Notes under the pieces: model-generated
What the model was told of the DNA's origin: nothing
What the model saw: only the letters and a program-made list of their open reading frames with translations
The model's database searches: none
Assembly: GCA_036937835.1 (NCBI GenBank)
Contig: CM072862.1
Coordinates: 27,198,501-27,262,500 of the forward strand
Length of the DNA: 64,000 bases
Reading direction: 5' to 3'
Source: Pampus argenteus
Taxonomy: Eukaryota; Chordata; Actinopteri; Scombriformes; Stromateidae
Made by a program: the position numbers and the translations under genes
Shown: piece after piece, positions 56,234-64,000 of the stretch
Numbering within the stretch: position 1 is the first letter of the stretch
How the letters are laid out: each line of letters begins with the position of its first letter

Positions 56234-58803
56234 TTGTGTTGCTGCTGTTGTTTCTGGCACACAGCGTGTTCTCAGACTGGATTCCAGCTTCATACCTGAC
56301 AATGACTCACAGCTACACGATGCCTATAAATAGACAGAAAACATTCAGATCTGAACTCTGCATTCACACAAACACACACACACACACACCATGTTTACTG
56401 GAGGAGAGTAAGTCAGGTCTGCTGCAGAGGAGCCTGCATGACGAATCATCATTGATAAATATTGTTAAAAAATCTGATAAGTAAATTAGTTCCTGTTTAC
56501 CAGAAGACTGGAAGCTGCAGTCATGTTGCTTCAGACCAAAGGTGAAGAAGTACTATTTAAGTAAAAGTACCATAGCACAGTGTAAAATGCAACATGCATT
56601 CAAATTGTTACTGAAGTTAAAGTACAGAAGAAGAAGAATCAGTCTTTATTGTACAGAAAACATTTAAAGTCAACTCTGTGTAAAGAGGAGAAACTGCTGC
56701 TGTGATCACAGTTCACATCTAAAAGAAGACTTCATCTATTTTTAGTTCCATGTTTCATCCCACATAGTGTTTAAATATGAATGTGTGGATGTAGAAATGA
56801 CCTTGAACTCATCGTCAGTAGAACCGGTGTAGTCGCTTGTGTTTGTGTTTCATTAGTAGCAGCTGCAGGTTGTGTTTATACTGAACATGTGTGTCCCTCC
56901 GGATGTAGCATGTTGATATATGTTGGACAGTAACATGTGTCCTTATGCCCTGTCTCCTTCATGACTTTAAATCAATAAAATGAGTGAATATTCTCTGTCT
57001 CTCTCTCTGTTTCTGTCTCTGTCTGTCTCTGTCTCTCATTCTGTCTCTGTCTCTCTCTGTCTCTCTCTCTCTGTCTCTGTCTCTCTCTCTGTCTCTGTCT
57101 CTCTCTCTGTCTCTGTCTCTGTCTCTGTCTCAGTTGGAGGAGTGCACCCTTCAGTTATCTCCTAATGGAAACTATCTGGACCTGGACGCATCTCTGTCTG
57201 AGCAGAGAGACGAGCTGGAGATCTTCTATGAAGACGTGACGTAAGGACACCTTCCACCTTCCTTCTGTCTCACCTGTCATGGCCTCCCAGTGTGTCCAGT
57301 AGTGACACTCAGTCAAATTGATTTTAATGCTGACATGTTTTCATGTATTTTGATATTGATTGATCCAAGAACAGAAACCTGTGGAACACCTGTGTCTAAG
57401 TTTTGGGTGCGTGGAGGATTCATCTTCTTCTCCTGTCGTCTTGTCGTCGTTGTCCACAACTAGGAATCAGTTCATTCTCATGTTTTACTGTGTGTGCGTG
57501 TGTGTGTGCGTGTGAGCGTGTGCGTGCGTGTGTGTGTGTGTGTGCGTGTGTGTGTGCGTGTGAGCGTGTGCGTGCGTGTGTGTGTGTGTGTGTGTGCGTG
57601 CGTGCGTTCCCAGAGAGTGTAGACGTCATCTGAAACAGGATCTGGAAACTCTGTGAGATGTTGTCAATGTGAAATTCTGAAACGGGTCCTTTTTTCCTTT
57701 TTTAGCCTTTAGGCAAACAAACTCTTTTTTTTCTTTCTTTCTTTTTTCCTTCCCCTCTTTCCTTAGTTTCTCTTCCTGCTTCTCCGTCTTTATTTTTCCT
57801 CCCTCTCTCTCATTCTTTCCATACCTCCACGCTGCCGTTCTTTCCATACTCTAATCCCAGCCGGCTGCAGTCTGCTCTCACAGCTTCAGATGCTGTGAGC
57901 TGTTCTGGGATCAGTTCAGTGAATATGCTGCTGTCTTGTCCAGTCATAAAGGGTCAGCTTTGACAATGTCTGCTCACGGTGAAGTGATTATCCAGGAGAT
58001 CAACTTCCTTATATATCTGCTATGGCCTCAAGCATTTTCACATTGCTTTCTTTCTTCTTCTCTTGCTCACTGATTTAAAGTTCGAACATGTACAACAACA
58101 TGAAGGTCATTTATTGGCGTTTGTAGAGTGAAGTATTAATCCTTAGTTTCATGGTGGTGACAGTCATATCTTTGGCTAATGTTGGGTCATAAATCATCAG
58201 TTAATTTCAGGTTGTTATACTACTGGTCAGACTGTGAACATTTGCTCTTTCCTGCTCAATATTCTGTGCATTTCATTATCTTTTAAACTTCCTCTTTTCA
58301 CTTGTCTATATAAAATATTTTACATATTTTATTGTAATTACTTGATCAGATTCCTTGTATGTACTTTACACCTGTTTCTGACTAACTAGTAGCTTTGTTC
58401 CGGTTCTGGTTCCACGTGGCGACTGGGTACCGTTCCTACGTTACATTCATTTACAGCAGTGTGCTTCCTCCTCTTCCATTGTCACATACAACTGAGTGAT
58501 CTTATTTCAATTATTTGCAGCCTTGTTCTAACTGGAAATGTCCACTGACTGCAGCTGTAGTCTTCTGTGAAGGAAGAACATACATACAGACGTTGTAATA
58601 GTGTTGATCTTCTGGTCCTGAACTGGTTGTACTGACTAGAAATAAAGCTTCAAATACTCCTCTGAGATTTGTTGGGTATTTCTGTCTGTCTGTTTTCTTC
58701 CCATGAGCTCTGACTGTCTTTCTGTATTTCTTCCACAGAAAGGGGAAGAAACCCATTCTGATCCTGAGGACTCAGCTCTCTGTTCGTGTTCACTCCATCC
58801 TGG
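53573..58803 (+). CDS. fhod1: FHOD-family formin, N-terminal exons 1-3 (partial; best fit FHOD1)
   Basis: Three exons are visible: 53573-53737 (55 codons, donor AAG|GTGCGT), 57134-57240 (acceptor CTCAG|TTG, donor AC|GTAAGG) and 58739-58803 (acceptor CACAG|AA, donor G|GTAATT). Phases agree, giving 112 residues. Markers are VQYLEDSDPF, NFPEPRRPP, LLEAPLK, CTLQLSPNG, SEQRDELEIFYEDV and LILRTQLSVRV. This is the N-terminal ubiquitin-fold GTPase-binding domain of FHOD formins, which nucleate or bundle actin and are released from autoinhibition by Rho-family signalling and ROCK. YLED, APLK and LILRTQLSVRV look closer to FHOD1 than FHOD3, but FHOD3 cannot be excluded. Linkage to cebpg is compatible with fhod1 as I recall fish synteny. 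Later exons, including FH1-FH2-DAD, lie beyond the window. Confidence 0.85.
54211..54590. repeat. 20-bp minisatellite GTGAGGCTGCTGGATGTGGA, 19 units
   Basis: Nineteen units are in exact 20-bp register without any indel. The only variation is G or T at the third base (GTGAGG or GTTAGG). The T form occurs in the units at 54251, 54391, 54411, 54471, 54551 and 54571. Such uniformity indicates a recent expansion. Confidence 0.96.
56194..56231. repeat. (TG)n microsatellite in fhod1 intron 1
   Basis: Pure TG dinucleotides, about 38 bp. Confidence 0.95.
56996..57130. repeat. (TCTCTGTC)n microsatellite forming the pyrimidine tract of an acceptor
   Basis: About 135 bp of CTCTGT/CTCTCT units run without a break into the CAG acceptor of fhod1 exon 2 at 57131-57133. 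Array length changes would alter the polypyrimidine tract and the branch-point distance. Confidence 0.95.
57241..58738 (+). other. fhod1: fhod1 intron 2
   Basis: A 1.5-kb intron with a GTGTGC-type microsatellite (57488-57606) and a T-rich/CT-rich stretch (about 57685-57790). Nothing else is recognised. Confidence 0.8.
57488..57606. repeat. (GTGTGC)n-type microsatellite with an internal duplication
   Basis: Alternating purine-pyrimidine GT/GC/GAGC units. A block of about 45 bp (GTGTGTGTGCGTGTGAGCGT and following) is repeated twice. It is capable of Z-DNA. Confidence 0.92.
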
Positions 58804-59702
58804 GTAATTATCTTCTCGGTATCCTCTTAGTTTATTCTTTCTTTCCACGTCTCCATCCCTGCGTCCACTCATGCAGTAGAGGGATGATGACTCAGGGGAA
58901 AGTCTTTATTTCTATCCACACTTTCACCACAGTGACGTGTTGCTCCGAGTCAGCTGCCGAGAGGATTTCTTCTCTCAGACTCTGAATCTGCTCCTTTTTA
59001 TCAAGCAGCCTCTCACTCACTAACAAACAAACAAACGCAGCTGAATTTTTGGGCTAAATATTTTTTTGTAAATATATATCGTAATAATTAACTTTATACT
59101 AAGTGTCTTGTGTGGATTCAGGCGTCTCAGCTGCTTCTGTCTCTTCATGTGATCCAGACTGACTCCATGATGCTGAGATCAGATCTCATCATAGTTCTTT
59201 ATGACTCTGGTTGTATGTTTGAGGTCATTGCTGCAGAATAAATGATCAGACGTCTTTCTAAAGGTGTTGCATTATGGGGAAGAATCTAAACCTTTGTGCA
59301 GCGCTGCATATATACAGTATCTTCATACCCTGTCGCCTCCAGGCTTGTTTTATTTTCTGGTTTAATTACATTGAAGGTTGGTCTTTGTTTGTTTGTTTGT
59401 TTGTTTGTTTGTTTGTTGTATTAGATGCAGAGTCAAATATGTCCAAGCTTTCATAAAAATGTGATATTTTGTCTTGTTGTAATGTGACCTTGATGTTATC
59501 GTGTTGTAAACTTGTATGACATGAACGCAGCAGCTGAACTTGTGAGGAACCGTTTAAAACTATTTTTACCTGCCAGATTAAATGAAAAGTAGCAGAGAAA
59601 ACATCTGTTTTAACGTGAAACCAGTAAGATGTAAGAAAGGAAGCTGTAGCAGCTGCTCGCTCATCCGTTCCCCGAATCTCCGTAACATAGCAAAGTTAAC
59701 AC

Positions 59703-59808
59703 GACACACAGAGACCCACAGAGACCCACAGAGACCCACAGAGACACACAGAGACACACAGACACACAGAGACCCACAGAGACACACAGACACACAGAGA
59801 CACACAGA
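59703..59808. repeat. CACAGAGACC/CACAGAGACA tandem repeat
   Basis: About ten units of 8-10 bp. It encodes a Thr/His/Arg/Asp-rich frame that is not judged coding. Confidence 0.93.
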
Positions 59809-61806
59809 GAGTAGAAATAAACAGGAATTGTCCTTTAATATAGACTTTTGTGTTAACTGTTCATTATCGTAAGCAGTACCGGCAGGTTTGATTTAGCGCT
59901 GCACGTTTTCTAATGTAAAGATTTCAGACGCGTTTCTTTCGGTGTATCTTCAGTTGTTATCTCGTAGCAGATGTGTTACTGAGAAACTGTTTCAGCTTGC
60001 AGGATGGGGTTGGTCAGGTAAAAAAGTCATTAAAAACAGTTGAGTCATCAGATCTGACGTGCCTAAACAAGATGATTGAACCTCCGTGTTCACCAGAACA
60101 ATGATGAAGACGATGCTAGAGGCACTTTCAGAAGTTATCAGGAAATATTGTGTATTTCCTGATGTTTGTTCCTGAGAATCCAGCCGTTTCCTCACAGCAG
60201 CTGCTGTCATCACTGATCTCTGGGTAACACTCAGCTGACCGTGGATCAGTTTGTCAGAATGACCTCTGACCTTTGGCTGGTCGGCGGACATGTTGTTGTG
60301 CTGCAGGAGGTGAGTCAGCTCGCTTGGCCGGGCGAAGACTCTTCACCTCATGACCTCAGTCTGTCAGGACAAACAGTCACAGCCAGTTATAACAAGTTTG
60401 TTTTAAAACTTTCTGTTTGTGTTGTTTGTGCATTAAAACTCAAACTAAATCCAACTATTACAACGACTACAGACATCACAGTGTTTATCATGAGGAGTAA
60501 CAGTAGCTGTGTGGATGAAAATAAATGACGTACATGAAGCATGTGACTTAAAAACATCAGGTCTGTGTGGAGCCATGAGGAGGCTGGAAACCATGAAACA
60601 CACAGAAATGTCTTATTTCATCACGGTTTCCATCGTTTGACCTTTGACCTTCTGCTATTTTAATGACGTCATCTCACTGTGTCTCTGGTCTGCTAATATT
60701 CACACATCAGGAGTGGATGGAGACAAACATCTTTGGTTAAATGTTTTCTACGTTTGGAGGAAGTCTGGCTTCCATTCAGAGCCGACTTGTTATCTGGGCC
60801 TCAGGCCTGCTGCCTGTGTTTGTGTTGGGCCGTTAGCAGCTTTCCTCCTCTGAGAGTTTCACTGTGGTTTCTCTTCTGCTTCATTCTCGGTTTCATTGTT
60901 GCCGTTTTCATCCCAGCAGAGTTTCAGCTGCACGTTTCTGTTCACAGCAGCAGGAAAGGACGGAGGGAAGACTTCAGACATTTCAGTTATACTTGAAAAT
61001 GTGTAATAAGAAAGCCTGTGAGAAATGAGGACAGAGACTCTGAGTCAGCAGCTACAAACAGATCGAGTTCAAACCTGCACAGATGCACAGTTGTTGCTCT
61101 AAGTCATCACTTTTAGTACCAGAATCTGTTGGTGGTTGGTCATTAAAGTCTGCATGTTTCATCCTCTGGAGAGCAGGAAGGAGTTCAGTTGTTGACATAT
61201 ATCTTCACCTTTCTGGGGAAACTGAACTTTCCCAGAGTTCCCGTTGTCGGGCCACTCCTCACTCCTCCCTTCTCCTCCCTCCTCCCTCCTCCCTCCTCCC
61301 TCCCTCACTGCCTGGCATGACCCCACCCTTCCTGCTCTGAGGGGATTTCCCATCATGCTTTGTTTAGGCCTGGCTGTGTTTGGCTCTCTCCTCCGCTGCC
61401 GTCACCGTCGACCTGCAGCTCGGTGACGGACGTCATCTCTCTCCTCAAAGTACATATGATCATTTTATTAGGTGGAGACCAGATTATAGAGACGAGTTTT
61501 ATCAAAGCGCTTCTACCTTGCTACTTGCCTTGTTCTGAAGGTTTCCAACCGTTTGGTTGTTTCTCCAGAGTCCAACTCAATTAGTGACAGTGGCACTAAC
61601 AGGAAATACCTCACTAAGTTTATCTGGGACACTTCCTGTCTCTGCAGGACAAACACATGAATCCTTCTGTCTCTGAGTGCTGCTCAGCTTCAATCAAACT
61701 CACGTATGAACATCCCGAATTACTTTAGTTTGACTTATTGTTCTCCACATCACAGTTCTGCAGCTTAAAGGACGTTTCTGCACATCTCCAGCTCTGTATT
61801 TCTATT

Positions 61807-61917
61807 CTGGCTCTACTGGAATATCTCTGCATGGTTTCCAGTTAAAACCTCCTTATTGATCTTATCCTGGTCCTTTCTGCAGCCCCTCAGTTCAGCCTCT
61901 GTCTCAAACAGGAAGCT
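61807..61917 (-). repeat. Dispersed repeat, inverted partner of 10197-10297
   Basis: The reverse complement matches the left copy almost base for base over about 100 bp and may extend slightly further toward 61790. It is probably a nonautonomous transposon fragment. Confidence 0.7.
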
Positions 61918-62122
61918 CCCATCTCTTTAGAAAATAATCAACTGATTAACCAATAATGTGAATAATTGTTAGTTGCAGCGTTAGTAATAATAACTTTATT
62001 TATATAGCACCACTGTGTTTCCTCTCTCTGTATCAGCATGTGAAAGCTGAGCTGGGTGATATTTTGCATAGTGCTCTTAATAACTGATGTGAATGTGTAA
62101 GTGCAGTCAGTAGAGAGGAATG

Positions 62123-62170
<48 letters not shown>
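62123..62170. repeat. (CA)n microsatellite
   Basis: Pure CA dinucleotides, about 48 bp, in fhod1 intron 3. Confidence 0.96.
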
Positions 62171-62172
<2 letters not shown>

Positions 62173-64000
62173 GGCTTGGCTGGCATCATAAAACAGTTAT
62201 AGCTCTCTATACTCCAGAGATGTTCCCTCTTTAAACCTCTCAGCTGCTGCTGTAGTGTAACTGTGGCTGTGTGCGGCCATCAGGAGGAGTGTGTGCGTTC
62301 AGTGTAGTCAGTTGATCAATTAGTTGATCAATTAGTTGATCAACAGCAGATTAATCAGCAGCTGTTTTGAGTCACTTCCTTTGGTCCTCTGACAGGAAAG
62401 TGAATATCTGGAACATTTCAGGACGTCATCTCAGGCTTTGAGAAAACAAACAAACAACTAATCAATGAATCAATAAAAATGATCCACAGGTTGTTCAGTA
62501 ATGAAAATGGTCGTTGTCTGTCTCATTTGTCTCTGTGGGGGAAAAGTCAGTCAGCACTGTGAAGCAATCTTTGTATTTTTAGTCATCTGAATGTTTCAGT
62601 GGTGAAACACAGCTGTGTATCTCAACCTCTTCATCTCTCTCTTCTCTCTGGCTGTAATTTACTTTGAAACAACAAGTCACATTTGACCTGTTTGTCCCAC
62701 AGAGCAATTTAAAGTCATTTAGATGTTTAACCCCTTCAACCCCGTTGTGCCCTCCAAACACAAACACACGTTATTTTGTCCAAACTTTAAGTTTAGACAA
62801 AAGCATGTGGCTGCACAGGTGTAATTAATACATTAATAAACATCTGCTGCCCGTTCATGAAGCTGCGACTTTATTCTGAAACTTTTACTTTTACTTTTAT
62901 TTTTTCCACACAGACCTCGTTTCTGTTCTTCGTTTGTTATCAGCAGGAATCCGCCGTGGTCATTCACAGCAAAACACAAAATATCACCTGTATACAATAC
63001 AAACTGTGTTCCTGCACATGCTCAGTGGCATCTGTCTTAAACACATCTACTCTCTGGACACTGAAGGACTAATTTATGTCTATGTATGTTAATGTTGTGT
63101 TTTTAATGTGATGGTATTAATCTGAGGACAACATGACCACACTGGAGCGGACACACTGCCTGAATAAATGGTTTGATCTTACAACCAATTAAGGCCAAAA
63201 CAAACTCAATGTTATCATGTCACGTTCTTTAAATTCACATATTTTCTGCAGCTAATGCATCTATATGGTTATTTATCTCTGCTAATATGACAGAAACAGC
63301 AAATGAAGCTGTGAAACTGAAAGTGACCAGTCGGTGGCAGAAAAGTGAGATTACTGTAAACCAATCAACTCCTTCAAGTTTTGCCTTTGACGTTTGTGCT
63401 TTCATTTTATTTTTACTCACTTTCAGTTCCTTTTTTTGTGAGATTTTGAGGCTGACCGAACCCTCAGAGAAGACACTTTGGTCATTTTAAAGAATCTCTG
63501 ATGCGTCTGTGAAACGTTGGTGTGGTCAGCTGCCACCAGACTGTGAAACTGTGCTTCATAACTTCATAATAACTACCTGCTATTTCTGTAACCTCACATA
63601 ACTGCTGTTGCAGCTCAGTGTTTAAAGGAGAAGCTGTGTCACCACACGTATCTGGTTATTTTGGGCTTCATTGTGTGGAGATGAAGTCAGTTTGTTGCCG
63701 TGTTTACCAAACAGAATAAACCTGTACTACTTGAATATAAAGTCAGTATAACACACAGCAGACTCTCTGTTGACGAGCTTATGAGAATTCATCGGTAGCG
63801 CTGACATGACAACGAGAGGTCAAGGAAATGAGAGCCAGCATCCTGTTTACGATATGAGAGGATGAGAGGATGACGCCAACAAACACAACTCTGTCAGAGA
63901 GAAGACGGATCTGTGTCCGCTTACTGAACACGACATTTCTGCACTTTATCAGTTAAGATTCAGATAAACTGTGAACTGTTAAAAGGCAACACATTCACAA

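Larger units (their letters stand above)
53738..57133 (+). other. fhod1: fhod1 intron 1
   Basis: A 3.4-kb GT-AG intron. It carries a 20-bp minisatellite (54211-54590), a CTCF-like motif on the minus strand (54157-54170, 12 of 14 positions), GT and CA tracts, and a TCTCTGTC microsatellite that directly abuts the acceptor. Confidence 0.8.
58804..64000 (+). other. fhod1: fhod1 intron 3 (runs off the window)
   Basis: No sequence resembling the next conserved FHOD block (EKLY then the LRRALFSLKQIFQ type) was seen up to the end, so the intron is longer than 5.2 kb. It holds (GTTT)n (about 59384-59416), an ACACAGAGACC repeat (59703-59808), a CTCCCTC tract (61259-61306), (CA)n (62123-62170) and a dispersed repeat (61807-61917). 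Confidence 0.65.

Noticed and set aside
58804..64000. Further fhod1 exons
   Set aside because: No acceptor followed by the expected EKLY... or LRRALFSLKQIF-like coding sequence was found. Short open frames in this range lack FHOD similarity.

Overview
The window looks like nuclear DNA of a teleost fish, probably a percomorph. It holds vertebrate genes with GT-AG introns, L2-type and Rex1/CR1-type LINEs, a fish-type Harbinger DNA transposon, and very many micro- and minisatellites. I cannot name the species.

Only two host genes are visible, both on the + strand and about 50 kb apart. At the left is cebpg, encoding C/EBP gamma: a noncoding first exon, one intron, and a single coding exon at 2293-2787. 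Its upstream region carries inverted CCAAT boxes, a perfect ATTGCATCA amino-acid-response type site and a C/EBP-like site. At the right is the 5' part of a FHOD-family formin gene, best fit fhod1, with coding exons at 53573-53737, 57134-57240 and 58739-58803. The gene runs off the window within intron 3.

The interval between them is repeat-rich. It holds five L2-family LINE copies, all defective (7828-8275 +, 12021-12626 -, 26180-28023 +, 43833-44622 -, 50119-53375 -). It also holds two Rex1/CR1-like LINE pieces (20785-25710, split by an insertion, and 42113-43411), a hAT transposase relic (43412-43830), LINE 3' tails, a possible tRNA-derived SINE, and several unnamed dispersed repeats. Large tandem arrays include a degenerate pentamer satellite at 15582-19245 with five embedded LINE-tail copies, and a 32-bp minisatellite of about 2.8 kb at 37430-40200.

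The best find is a complete PIF/Harbinger transposon at 21805-25109 inserted in the Rex1-like LINE. It has 23-bp terminal inverted repeats, a CTG target duplication, a 4-exon DDE transposase gene (-) and an 8-exon Myb-like gene (+). Both read through without a stop or frameshift when spliced at consensus GT-AG sites, so the copy may be, or may recently have been, autonomous.
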